Origin: Siphonodentalium dalli
Lineage: Eukaryota; Mollusca; Scaphopoda; Gadilida; Siphonodentaliidae
Length of the DNA: 64,000 nucleotides
Assembly (NCBI GenBank): GCA_032622095.1
Contig: CP136062.1
Coordinates: 195,433,887 to 195,497,886, forward strand
Direction of reading: 5' to 3'
The notes under the pieces were generated by a model. That model was not told the DNA's origin. It did no database searches and saw only the letters and a program-made list of their open reading frames with translations. The translations under genes were made by a program, and so were the position numbers. How positions within the stretch are numbered: position 1 is the first letter of the stretch; each line of letters opens with the position of its first letter. Positions 34,511 to 45,664 of the stretch are shown piece by piece.

Positions 34511-35127
34511 ATATTTCAATGTCTCGTGAAAATCATGGTTCGTGATTTTGTCACGTTTGGTTCGCTCGGTATGGGTGTGACCGCAGGTAACAAAAACATG
34601 CAGGTCAAATTTGTCACGTGACCGATGTTAGTAAACAAGTAGAAAGGTCTGTGTATTACTACTCTTCTTTTTAATTGTCAACTCATTACTGTAGTTAATG
34701 CAAAAAGGTCAACATAAACATTATCATGGGCATAATATTAAATACAAGTTATAACTGACGATGCGTTTCTCAATTTATTTTTAAAATTAACTATGTTAAA
34801 TGACGCACTATATTTGATCAGCCATTCACTAACTTCCGCCAGGTGTTAACATTGAAAAAGTAGTTCTGTTGGAAGACATTTTATTTTTGTGACAATTTCA
34901 CATGAAAGCTCGCCAATTTATAGGTAATACTGGTAACTACGGTGGTGTCATTTGTCCATATGCTATGCCAATTTATAATTACTTCTTACTTTAGCGTGGC
35001 CGCTTTGATAAGTAACTATACAAAGGGGTTTTATACAGTTTATTTTCAACAAGATCAGAGAGACAAGACTCCATATTTTGGGGAATAAATCCGAATAATT
35101 GAATGGCAGATTGCTTGACTTTTTCGT

Positions 35128-35225
35128 AGTGATGTGCGGTTTTTATATTTCATTTCGGTTTTGGTTTCGGTTTGGTTTTTGTGAAAAAAACAGGTTTTGG
35201 TTTCGGTTTTAGTCAATACATCAAT
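35128..35225 (+). mobile_element. possible hAT-like terminal (GATGTGCGGTTTT... type)
   Basis: TAGTGATGTGCGGTTTTTAT, followed by repeated TTTCGGTTTTGGTTTCGG strings, resembles subterminal regions of hAT-type elements. No second end or duplication was found, so this is tentative. Confidence 0.4.
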
Positions 35226-36175
35226 GAATTTATGCATAGCACCAATGGAATTGATTGAAAAATGCCTTGTCAAAATAATATTTCCAGCCATATTGAATGA
35301 TATTCCAGGCATTTCCAAATTCCATAGTGATGATAGTCTATCAACTCTGTCAGTATGTGGCAATGCACAATAACTTGAATAAGTCATGTCTGAGATTCTG
35401 ATTCCAGCCAAGTGAGATCCACCGAGTACCGCTCGTAATTTTAATTAATACACGGTCCATTCTCCAATATGAAGATGTTAAAACATAAACTGTATTGTAT
35501 ACAATTACGCGCGAGTGCCGAGCATAGCACATGTTGAAAGCGGATAGCTGATGCCCCTGACATTTGCAGGATAATGGTCTGAATGGAATTTTCCTATTAA
35601 AATCCAAACAATTAATTTTCTAAACAAATAACAGTGAACTCCTGTGTCGCGGTACGATACATATCTAGATATATTTTGAGTCAATGGTATACCTATAATG
35701 CTATATGTGGTCATGTTTTATTTAACCCAAATCCGACTGATGGTACTACTCTCGGGATCCAAATAAGCGTACGGGTACGCTTAACTATTTTCAAGGAGAA
35801 ATCCCCCCTGTTCGCTGCTTATTTGGGACCCTACGTTTATTAAGTTTCAGCTAAATGTGTAAAAAAAAATATGAAGTTATGTGCTTAAACCTGAGCTAAA
35901 TGTGTATGTTTGAATCACTTGAACATTCAGTTATTAATTGTTTGTACTTTAAATACAGCCTGCGATGTTTACATCGACAGCTGGGTACGCGCATATTTTA
36001 CGTGAGAATCTGACGTCATTTTGTCGTGGGAACATCGATCAGTCTATTTATATTTCGTGTCAAACTGTATTCACATTGGCCTGAATTAGCGGCAAATAGT
36101 GTGTATTAGAGAAGTAACTGTAAAACGAAATGCGTACATGTACGTGTATAGGCAGTACATAGTATCAGTTTGTGC

Positions 36176-36265
36176 TAGTGATGCAACGATACGGGGGTTA
36201 TCGGTAAAAGCCGATATTTTCATTAGAATTATCGGCCAATCCGATACAGATAAGTATTGTACATG
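36176..36265 (+). mobile_element. possible hAT-like terminal (GATGCAACGATAC... type)
   Basis: TAGTGATGCAACGATACGGG, followed by GGTTATCGG/CCGATA strings, resembles a hAT subterminal region. The partner end is not identified. An ORF at 36397-36702 downstream has no domain I recognise. Confidence 0.4.
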
Positions 36266-36817
36266 AACAAAACTCCATATCAATTTTGTTTTTAAATTGC
36301 AAAGTATTGTCAGCAAAGAACCGATAACCTGGTCGCAAAAAAAAATAATTTAGTTTACGTTCCCCAAAAACCCTGGCAAAACGATTTAATATTTCATTGC
36401 ATTCAAAAGATTTCCTCAATATTTGTTTAATTCCGTTACTGTGCCTTACGGAATCAGTCCATAATCCATTTGAGTCAATGACTCGATTTCAATTTGCCAA
36501 ACTCAATTTTTTTCAGAAGTTGAACTTGCGTTTAATAACACCTGCAATGTTGCAATTGTTGACATTTTCTCTGCCCATGACAGCAGATACAAATCCCGCC
36601 CATAGAGCACTCTTGATTGGTTCGGATGGTTCCATCAAACAAGTTAGTCACCTCCTCCATCTTCAGTCATCGTATATCAAATCAAATACTTTATTGGACT
36701 AGATGAGAACTATACCAGAACGTCTAATCAATTTGAATCAAAAGCACTTTAAACACATACACTTAAATGTTTCTATATATTGAGGAATAGCGAGTCACAA
36801 CTGTGGCGACTTTAATC

Positions 36818-37690
36818 AGGGTCCGTACTAGTGCTTGAATTTATTGAAAGTGCTTGGATTATATTTTCCGGTTTTCAAGCCCTTGAAAGTGCTTGAATTT
36901 GATCAGGGGTGCTTGAAAAGTCATGAATTCAAACTTATCATAACTGACATATGTAATATGTGTGTCAGTTCATAATTTAGCCATAATATTGATCACAAAA
37001 TCCCGAAATCGCCAGTTTTATCGATCAAAATAGTGACTTCGGCGATAAAACAGCGTTATTGATATGCTGGTCAGTTGCCGGCGAATGGCACGGTTTCGTT
37101 TCGGCTTTGGTATGTTCCATAAACAACGCGCATAGGTAGTATTGATAAATGGAATGCGCCCATGGAGAATCTTTTGTTGTAAATACAATGGGGAAATGTG
37201 TGTTCAAAGTTGCATGGCTGCATAATGATAGATATGCGGTGTGGCTGCAACAGGTGCCTAATAACAGAAAGGCTCGATGTATGGTGTGTTGTAAGGATAT
37301 CGACGTATCGGGGATGGGCGAAGCTGCACTTAAAGTCACTCCACTTCAAAGCATGCCCAAAATATACGAAGGCGATCGGGAGTCACAATGAAAATTTTTC
37401 TGACAAATCGACCTGCACAAATCACACAAGCAAACCAAGCGGCACCTGTTACTACTAGCCCTGCTGCTGCAACTAGTAACACTGTAATGTCTATCACGTT
37501 TTGGATCGGAAGATGTAATGAAAGCAGAAATATTATGGACTTTAAAATCGATCGATTCACATTAATTATATTGTCAGATATAAAAGTTTTTATATTTTGG
37601 CCTTACGGTACTTTTAATTTTGTTATTCAAAGCGCCTGCAGTGCATCGCATCATGCAGCGCGGGTGGGGGGGGGGGGGGGGGGGGGGGGC
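36818..37690 (+). pseudogene. hAT transposon 5' end with BED-type zinc-finger transposase fragment
   Basis: A hAT-style terminus CAGGGTCCGTACTAGTGCTT begins near 36818, with the repeated string AAAGTGCTTGAATTT. About 370 bp inside, from the ATG at 37191, the frame encodes a BED-like finger: WLHNDRYAVWLQQV, then CMVCCKDIDVSGMGEAALK. This fits a C-x2-C finger with the G-x-x-A-L motif typical of hAT transposase N termini. The frame breaks just after, where the His residues are expected. Two other frames carry the continuation to about 37458 and 37696. No catalytic core or right terminus is present. It ends at a run of about 25 G (37667-37689). Confidence 0.7.
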
Positions 37691-38576
37691 ATGTAGGCCT
37701 GTACCAGTAGGTAGACATGTGCCAGATATTTGAGCTTTTGTGGGGGTGTACCAGTATAACATGGACATTTTCAATAAAAAGTAACAATAAATAATGAAAC
37801 AAATTAATAGTTTATATACGTTACCACTTTGGAGAATATAATGTATGTAGAACTAATAAGTGATGACACAACCTTGTTACTGATTGGCTGTCTAGTAACT
37901 TTGAACATTCCATGTCTCGCGAACTTTGTGACTTTGTCAATAATGGTGAATATTTTACAGTATGAAATTTGATATATGAAACATAGAATCATAGATGCAG
38001 TCAGATGCACATTGTTAATTTTGGCTATAATGATCACTAATCACCGATCCATAGGACCATAAATTAAAAGTTAAACATACAGGTAAGCAAACATATGGCA
38101 GTTCTCATGGTGTGTTTAATTGGCTAACAATTACACCATATGAGTTATCTGGAGTGGTCATACATGTACAATACATTACATGTACATGTAAGACTGTAAA
38201 ACTGTATTACCGGTACATGTAAATGTGAAGTGTTGTGTCGGGCTATTGGTCCCGTTCGGACAGCTTTTCTAAATTCTAACATCTGAGTTCCAGTAAAGGC
38301 CTACTCAATTGGAAATGAAAGAGAAAGTGAAAAGAATAGAATTACAAGATTGAGAAAACAAAAACATTGACACGTATCATGTCACTCCATCCTGTGAATT
38401 GTCAATACAAACTTCTTAGTAACTGCTGTGGCACATTGATACATGTAGCATAAATGTATCTGTGAACAATGCCTATTAAACCTTCTTTTGAAGTGTTATA
38501 CATGTACATACATGTATTCTGGTGGACTCAAGAAGTCCCACTGTTGCATAAAGCTTATTTTATTTCTTTTTTTCAG
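37691..38576. other. PAIP2 upstream region; no promoter or 5' exon identified
   Basis: This is AT-rich DNA with several TACATGTA palindromes (38160-38220, 38505-38516). It ends in a pyrimidine tract and acceptor (TTTCTTTTTTTCAG, to 38576), so a 5' UTR exon should lie upstream, but I cannot place it. Confidence 0.45.
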
Positions 38577-38577
38577 A

Positions 38578-38736
38578 ATGAACATGAGGGCTCCAAAACC
38601 ATTGTTTGATCGGGATGAGAATCAAGTGGATGGTTCTCCTCAACCACATCATGGTAACGAACAGCAACAACAACCACAAGACTTCTCTGAATACTTATGG
38701 ATGGCAGAAGAAGATGTCGATCAGTTTGATCAACAG
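38578..38736 (+). CDS. PAIP2: PAIP2 coding exon 1
   Basis: 53 codons from ATG 38578 to CAG 38736, followed by the donor GTGTGT. It encodes a charged N terminus with four consecutive Gln and the first half of PAM1 (EYLWMAEED). Reading past the donor adds an open tail of intron sequence that I reject. Confidence 0.92.
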
Positions 38737-41700
38737 GTGTGTATAGGAACAGGAATTTTTCTAACCATATTGGGAGAGAGCCTTGGGCCATTTCCATTGG
38801 GAAAATTTGCAACATTGAGGCTTGCCGTATACATCTATGATCGAATTAATCAACCACTTTAATGAGGCTGTAGGCCTGTAATGACCAGTCATACCGCCAA
38901 TCAACCATGGTCAAGTGGAAACAGTTGACGTGTAGTATCAGCTGGTAATCTTAATGCGCGGTAATAATTTTAAAGTCGATTACCGCAGCGTTAATATTTT
39001 TGCGATTTCCGTACACCGCATTCATTTTTCTCATTACCGCCACATATTTGTACCGGTATAAAAGACTATACATTGGCCAAACAATATTTACCTTGACCTT
39101 GTAAGGCAGTGCATTCTCTTATATATATGTGAGACTCCATATGGGAGACTCGGGATATATAAGAGAGTACACAGGATCTTTAATGCTGCACCACCACCGC
39201 TAGTGTCATGATTCTTGAATAGCAAAGTTCAAAGGGACCTACCGGTACATGTAGTGTTCATGTATTTGACTACATGCCTCTATACTGGCAGAATTGTGTA
39301 CTCTAGCACATGTCAAATTGAATGTGCGGCGACTTGTGAAACAATTTTGTTTTATGTGTACCCAAATCGTAGTATGGTACGCATAGTGGCAAAATCTGGA
39401 TTGACCACTTGTCGTCTGTGGTGCGATAACTCCCAACATTTTCTATCGGAACCAAATTTTGTATGAGCATCTCAGCCCAAAATACAGATAGAGTTCGAAT
39501 ATGGGTTTGATCAGATTTATTTCAAATATTTTTTTTAGACTGAACTTAAAGGGGTACTGTACGCCATTTTCAATAACTTTCCGGTGATAACAACGATCTA
39601 ATATCGATAATATATAGAAACATAAGTAATTTGAGTCGAAGATGTATTCTGTAAACGCTCAGGTTAATGGGCTATCTTAAAATCAAAGTTAATAATTTGA
39701 TATAAATTGAATTTATGACTGGAGCCATAAAATGGCGTCAATTAAATTACGAATTTCCGTGTACAAAACGTAATTAATTGAGGGATACTGGATTGGTAAA
39801 CCGATCGCACACACGATCGTTTAAAACATGATGATACGGGGAGAAAACTCAAGCCACTCACTCACTAGTGACGATACAATAACTTAACTGAGTATATGGG
39901 ACTAGTATGCATATAATATAACTTGTATTTGATACATTTGGTTGAAAACTACAAAAATTACTCGACAACGACTATTTGTATTTTTGCATTCCGGTAAATT
40001 TGCCATCCGTAACACTACTTCTTACTCAACAGACTTTCAAATGATGGAAAAAGTGTTACCTTATTCTCCGACTCGGAGACTATAGAAACCAACAACAACA
40101 TTTTGGGTACAGTATCCCTTTAAAAAACTTTAAAAAACAATTTAATTAAAAAAAACATAATTAACAAAAAACATATCTTCAATGAAATTGCTGAGACTCA
40201 TTTAAAAATCTTGGGAACCACCAAGCTGATTAATCTGACATGGTGTGAAGGGGCCTTGGATGTTATTTATTCAGATTGTTAAAATGTGACCGACCTGTCT
40301 AAAAGAATCGGAGCAAGTGTCACATGTCCCAAGTGACCCGACCTCCTCCCCACTACCCTCACCTCCTGCATACTCTTTTCCCTCCTCCTACCCCCACCTC
40401 AAATCCTCGTCAAAGTATACTTTCTTGCTTTGAGAACAATACCCACAATTAATTACCTGACCAAATTATGTCAGATTTTGATGTTATCTGACAATTGAAT
40501 AAACAAAGGTTCCACAGAGCATGGATAGTATTGTTTGTATAAGGCTGTTCTGTTAACCCTTTACCCAACAGAACGGCCCTGTGCCAATGCATTCTCTTAT
40601 ATATGCGAGTCGACCATAGGTCGCCTCGCATATATAAGAGAATGCATTGGCTTAACACACTAAAAATTATAAAATTGTTAAAGAATGTAGGAAAAAATGG
40701 TAAAAAGTGTTTTAAAAAGATTTTTTTTAGGCCAATGCATTCTCTTATATATGCGAGGCGACCTATGGTCGACTCGCATCTATAAGAGAATGCATTGGCA
40801 CAGGGCTAACTGTAACTATCACAATGTGGTCAAGGAGCCGGTTCCAATGATATCCATATTTGTATGGTTCTATTGAGACAGACCGAAGATATTTTAGGCT
40901 GTTGAAGCTTTATTTGGCCGGTTTTGGCCGGTTTGTTGGGTAAAGGGTTAACACCTTCACCACTTAGCCAGGTGAATTTATTTAACCAGAACAATGGAGT
41001 TCTACTTTAGCCTGTATGTCCTTTTGGATAGGATAGGATCATTTTATTTACGATATACACACATGGAAAGTACAATTACAAATAAATATAATATTAATAG
41101 ACTATACATGTATATTGTTAGGGGTGATATAGTCATGACTGACTTTTCCTATCACCCCTATTTGGATGCTTAGACTTGTATTGGATCCATTCCATGTCAT
41201 AACCTTTTCAATTATTAAGTAACTATTAATTTGATATGTCACATGGCCATTTGCAACAACATATATATAACTGCTTACACTATGATAGTGATGACAGGCT
41301 TTATAGATGTTATATTAACCCTTATCTTTTGATCAATAAATTCCAATTAACCCTTCTCTTTTGACCTATAAATTGAAATATGCAAGCCTTGAAATAGTGT
41401 GTCTGTCATTTGCAGAATGAGGTCCCCAGAGGGTGAATTTAATGATGCTACCCCGCATAGCGGGCTAGCATCACCAAATTCACCCTCTGGGGACCTCATT
41501 CTGCTTACACCTGAGGTTCCCAGTGGGTGAATTTGGTGAAGCTAGCCCGCTATGCGGGGTAGCATCACTAAATTCACCCTCTGGGGACCTCATCCTACAA
41601 AAGACAGGCTCACTATTTCATTTGCATGTAGTAAAGAAAGGAATATGGTATTTGTACAGAAATTATAATTCATGAGGATGGTATTCATCATCTCGGTTTG

Positions 41701-44700
41701 TCTGTCATTTGCAGAAGAGGTTCCCAGAGGGTGCAATTTAGTGATGCCATCCTGCACGGTGGGCTACCATTGTCAAATTCGACCTTTGTGTACCGTACGT
41801 CATTCTGCTGAGGCCTCAACTACTATGGGAGACCTATGATCAGATTGAAGTTCCCCAGTCACCTCGATTATGCATTTTATCTTCTACAAATTAGGGGATA
41901 TAGAAACTGAACAGAAGGGGAAAAAATAATTAAAAACAAAGAGGCCCAAGAAGAGTGATGTCCCTAGAGGGTGCATTTTGTGATGCTAGCCCACTGCGAG
42001 GTAGCATCACTAAATTCACCCTCTGGGGACCTCATTCTTCAAATGACAGACACACTATTTCAAGGCTTGGTCATTACAACGTGTACTAGTACAGGCAGCT
42101 AATTTCATGAATTAAATATACATGTAGATAATTTATTATATATCGTACCAAATTTCGTAATTATGCGTTTCAGCTAATTACGAGTTTCAGCTAATTTATC
42201 AGTAAAGGGTCACATGTCAGTTTTATGTTTGAATCAAGAATTGATGACGAAAATTGCATGAAAGAACAGTTCTTGCCGCAATTGAACAGCCGTCCAGTTC
42301 AAAATAACTATCAAGTCCAAGTCTGCAATATTTTGTCCGTCATTTGCAGAATACAGAGGGTGAATTTAGTGATGCTACCCCGCATAGAGGGCAAGGCTCA
42401 GGCTAGCATGACCAATTCACCATCTGAGGACCTCATTCTGCTTAGGCCGCATCTTCTGGGAAGTAATAGTACTATAGTCTCAAATTAACATTGGTTTTAG
42501 TTACTTTTTCCCTTCTGGGTAGTTTTTTCCTGTATATCGCTAATGTGCAGAAGATAAAATGCATAATCGAGGTGACTAATGGACGAACATCACCAACATC
42601 AACTGGTGAACTTCAATCTGATGCTAGATATTCCATAGCAATTGAGGCCTCAGCAGAATGAAGTTCACAGAGGGTGAATTTGGTGATGCGAGATGCCGTG
42701 TGGGATAGCGTCGCTCAATTCACCCTCTGTGTGCCTCATACTGCAAATGACATGCACACTATTTTCAGGCTTGGACCTTATTGATTATGGTTATTATTTT
42801 CAGGTTGAGGAGGAGTTATGGGAGGAGTTATTTCTGCAGCAGTGCTTTGAGCAGTTAATGGCTGAGGAAGAGGATGATGGGGTGTATTATATGAATAATG
42901 TCATTGAACAAATGAATGGTCTGCAAATAGACATTAGTCGACCACCTCCACCGATACCAAATGCTCGCACTAGTAATGGTCCAGTTAGTAATGGTCACTG
43001 TCATCACGAGCCAGTGAATAAACCCGATGAAAAGAAACTAGAAGTGGTATGTGCTTAACTCTTTAAAGCTTAACACGCCGAACACCTGGTAACGTTGACT
43101 TTGACGTCTCCACCCAACTCCCTGGTGACATGTTTATAAATTCCCAAATGTTTTAATAAAAAAAAAAAAACATGTAAAATTCTTAAATTCCTCACCTGCA
43201 ACCACATTTTATAGAAACTTAACTGGGAGAAAGTTGTTGTGTTTCAAAGTGGGACAATTAGGCAACTTTAATTAATTATCTTAAGTAACGGTGTACTGTA
43301 GGTTGGGCATTCACGGTTCAGTTCTCAGATTTGAACATGTGATTCTTTGCTAATTTTGGTTATAACATGCATCTTTATTCAAGTTTTGATGCATTATACA
43401 TACCTCACTTCAGGGCATATATATTCCGTTCAATTTTGCGGGAATCCAAACATACTATTTTGCAAGAATCCTTGGTATTTTGCGAGAATATTTACGAGAA
43501 TCTTCAGTTGTATTCTCACCGAATTTTAAGCTCTGCACTTAGATGTCTCATCATATGTAAAGTCATGTTTCTATTAGAAGTTTAAAATTTGGGAGAAGTC
43601 ACTTCTCCCTGTTTGGTTATTAGGGAGAAGTGGACTGTTGTCAAGAAGAAATAACAATTCCTGAAGTTCAATTTACACCCCAAACTCACCCTTCTATGAC
43701 CCAATAAGTATTATGCAACTCAACAACCCAAATTTAAAGCCAGTATATAGTGAGTAAGAACAACATAATCAGAATGAGTAGATATCCTTTAAATACCCTG
43801 CTGGACAAAACAAGTGTCCATTGGCACCGCGGTGTATTTGCCGTTAGGCCGCGATGTCAGAGCTTGTAACTGCAGATGAGCACCGTGGTCGAACGGCAAG
43901 TACACCACAGCCGAACAGCAAGTACACCACGGCCGAACAGCAAGTACACCACGTCCAAACAGCAAGTACACTGCGGGTAAAAGCAACTACACCGCGACCG
44001 AACGGCATGTACACCGTGGTTAGATTTCTGGTTTGTATCGTCTTTTTTTCAGTTTAATGAACATACACTGCGGTAACTACACCATGGCCGAACGGCCAAG
44101 TACACCGCGGCCCAACTGTAGTTAGCCGGTGGAACCGCGGTGTAGTTGCATTTCAGCCACGGTGGCAACGCTAACCGCACCGCGGTTGAGTGGACACTTG
44201 TTTTGTCCAGCAGGGTATGATGTTTGGCCATGTGCATGCTGCTATGAGAGAGAGGTCACTTTTCCCTGGGACAAAAATAGGGAGAAGTCACAGGTGTCGC
44301 ATTTCAGGGAGAAAATGCCCCCCCCCCAAGTTGCCCTCTAGGCTTGTCCCTGCTTGTTAAATCAAATCAAGTCACAAGGATGTTCAAGACTCCTTTATGT
44401 TGGAATTGGGATATACCCGATAGCAGGGTTTCTGCTATGGGTTAGGGGAATGGTACCCCATAGCTACTGAGGAAAGACCTGTCAATCAACGAACTGCGAA
44501 TATCTCCCTAGTATTCAGTTAATCGGTCGATAATTTAAGCCCAAGTTCTGAATGTCCAGGATAATACAAGTAGATAAAGTTGAGGAATTGTAATTGTGTT
44601 TTGTCTTCAAACATTTGAAGGGTTAAGTAATGTAAAATTTATTCCTTATGTCGGATTTCATGAAATTATTTTTATGCCATGAAATATTCCTGATCAACCT

Positions 44701-44951
44701 TCAGCGGCTATTAATATGATTTAATAAATTTTGAAAACAAAAATACAGCAAATTATGGTAAATTATAATAGTATTAAAAAGTAAAAATTAAGTTTTTTTT
44801 ACCAGATTATCGACAATCGTTCGAAATTATTCACCATGGGTACCGGTCTTGATGATAACATCCATTCTCAATTTTTCTCACTTTTCAGCCTTCCAACAGT
44901 TTACTGAACCCTGATGCACCAGAGTTTGTGCCACAATTTTTGAGGTCATAG
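38578..44951 (+). CDS. PAIP2: poly(A)-binding-protein-interacting protein 2 homologue (three coding exons)
   Basis: PAIP2 binds cytoplasmic poly(A)-binding protein and represses translation by displacing it from poly(A) and from eIF4G-side partners. The three exons join in phase 0 to give 154 residues; vertebrate PAIP2 is about 127. Residues 35-80 form the acidic PAM1 region (DFSEYLWMAEED, then VEEELWEELFLQQCFEQL), closely matching the vertebrate pattern. Residues 81-134 are a Pro/Asn/His-rich linker longer than in vertebrates. Residues 137-150 are a PAM2 motif (LLNPDAPEFVP) that should bind the MLLE domain of PABP. The start at 38578 is one base after an acceptor, so a 5' UTR intron is likely. 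A second in-frame Met lies two codons later. Introns of 4.1 and 1.8 kb are full of transposons. I am confident of identity, less so of the exact N terminus. Confidence 0.93.
39105..39215. repeat. degenerate TATA-hairpin repeat, family F core
   Basis: GTGCATTCTCTTATATATAT faces GATATATAAGAGAGTACAC. CACAGGATCTTTAATGCTGC follows, as in the copy at 47578-47755. This is a non-coding repeat in PAIP2 intron 1. Confidence 0.7.
39550..40119 (-). mobile_element. family B TTAA element (copy 2) in PAIP2 intron 1
   Basis: TTAA lies at 39546-39549 and 40120-40123. It is collinear with the reverse complement of 15905-16496, so it is inserted in the opposite orientation. Confidence 0.92.
40557..40947 (+). 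mobile_element. piggyBac-like miniature element, family F (copy 1)
   Basis: TTAA lies at 40553-40556 and 40948-40951. The termini are CCCTTTACCCAACA and its inverse; the CCC start and TTAA target suit piggyBac. It contains two copies of the GCCAATGCATTCTCTTATAT hairpin separated by an AT-rich spacer. The copy at 57574-57914 is the same element reversed. Confidence 0.92.
41390..41625. repeat. family E double hairpin (GAGGTCCCCAGAGGGTGAAT type), copy 1
   Basis: Outer inverted ends AAATAGTGTGTCTGTCATTT and the near inverse enclose two hairpins. In each, CAGAGGGTGAATTTAATGAT faces its inverse, with a CCCCGCATAGCGGG loop stem. Further copies or parts lie at 41693-42075, 42330-42450, 42640-42765, 45105-45440, 52372-52775, 55788-56032 and 2440-2640. 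Confidence 0.88.
41693..42075. repeat. family E repeat, extended copy
   Basis: It starts at TGTCTGTCATTTGCAGAAGA and ends in ATGACAGACACACTATTTCA. The interior includes the CATTTTATCTTCTACAAATT block shared with 2600, 42550, 45320 and 52565. Confidence 0.82.
42330..42765. repeat. family E repeat immediately upstream of PAIP2 exon 2
   Basis: It has hairpin pieces at 42350-42440 and 42660-42745, with the AGATAAAATGCATAATCGAG block between. It ends about 35 bp before the exon 2 acceptor. The inner end was copied with the exon into the inverted duplicate. Confidence 0.8.
42804..43046 (+). CDS. PAIP2: PAIP2 coding exon 2
   Basis: 81 codons between acceptor TTATTTTCAG (ending 42803) and donor GTATGTG (43047). 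It encodes the second half of PAM1 and the Pro-rich linker. A nearly identical but interrupted copy lies inverted at 2148-2390. Confidence 0.94.
43796..44215. mobile_element. 420-bp Tc1/mariner-like miniature element in PAIP2 intron 2
   Basis: TA lies at 43794-43795 and 44216-44217. The 25-bp perfect termini start CCCTGCTGGACAAAACAAGT. The interior holds about 22-bp tandem units of the type CAAGTACACCACGGCCGAAC, facing inverted ones. The inverted paralogue near 1160-1170 shows the undisturbed single TA. GC content is well above the surroundings. Confidence 0.93.
44889..44951 (+). CDS. PAIP2: PAIP2 coding exon 3 with the PAM2 motif
   Basis: This 63-nt exon follows acceptor CTTTTCAG (ending 44888) and encodes 20 residues and the stop TAG at 44949-44951. 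The residues contain the PAM2 core L-N-P-x-A-x-E-F-V-P. It is too short for an ORF scan, and is found by phase and motif. I could not place the polyadenylation site. Confidence 0.93.
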   Translation, partial: PSNSLLNPDAPEFVPQFLRS

Positions 44952-45104
44952 CAATGCCAGAATCTCCTTGACAACGCAGAATCCATCCCAAAGCGGCCTC
45001 AGTCTTTCATATTGTTGTGTGTTCATCATTTATTCTAGATCACAGGGTCTGATGATGGTGTGTTAGAATGTAGATGTGTGCATTCAGTTGTGTCTGCAAG
45101 CCTG

Positions 45105-45440
45105 AATTTAGCGTTTATGTCATTTGCAGAATGATGTCCCCAGAGGGTGAATTTAGTGATGCCACCTCACACACCTGGTTAGCATCACCAAATTTACCCT
45201 CTGGGGACCTCATTCTGCTTAGGCCCCATCTTCTACCGTAGGAAATATCTATAGTCTCAAATTAACATTGTTTTTAGATAACTCTTTCCTTCTGGGAAGT
45301 TACTATATCTCCTACATGTAATTTGCAGAAGATAAATTGCATTATCAAGGTGACTAATGGGTGAATATGCATGATAGTGTCGCTAAATTCACCTCTGGGG
45401 ACCTTATTCTGCAAATGTCAGACACACTAAACTCAGGCTT
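45105..45440. repeat. family E repeat downstream of PAIP2
   Basis: A hairpin at 45125-45215 (GATGTCCCCAGAGGGTGAAT facing its inverse), the AGATAAATTGCATTATCAAG block, then AATGTCAGACACACTAAACT as the right end. Confidence 0.82.
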
Positions 45441-45664
45441 GTGTTGTCTGCATTCATTACCATTTAAGTAGATATTAATTTAATGATGTATCAGTACAGC
45501 TATTTGCGACAGTCTCAGACTTTCCAATCATAAGTACTCGGCTAATTTTCTGATGCCATTTGCCGAGAGGAAACATTGCATTCTTCGATGAGAATATATA
45601 TAAATTTTATGGTATAGCGCAATGTCTTGCTTTAAGTGGATATCACATTTGCATGCATTAAGTA

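Noticed and set aside
36397-36702. 101-codon ORF preceded by a TTTTTTTCAG acceptor-like string
   Set aside because: No domain is recognised, no partner exon was found, and it sits among hAT-like fragments. The acceptor-like string alone is weak evidence.
38488-38862. Longer 124-codon reading of PAIP2 exon 1
   Set aside because: It reads through the acceptor upstream and the donor downstream. Homology to PAIP2 is confined to 38578-38736.
43854-44237. ORFs of 62 to 67 codons with Thr/Ala-rich repeats
   Set aside because: They are inside the TA-flanked miniature element and arise from its 22-bp tandem units.
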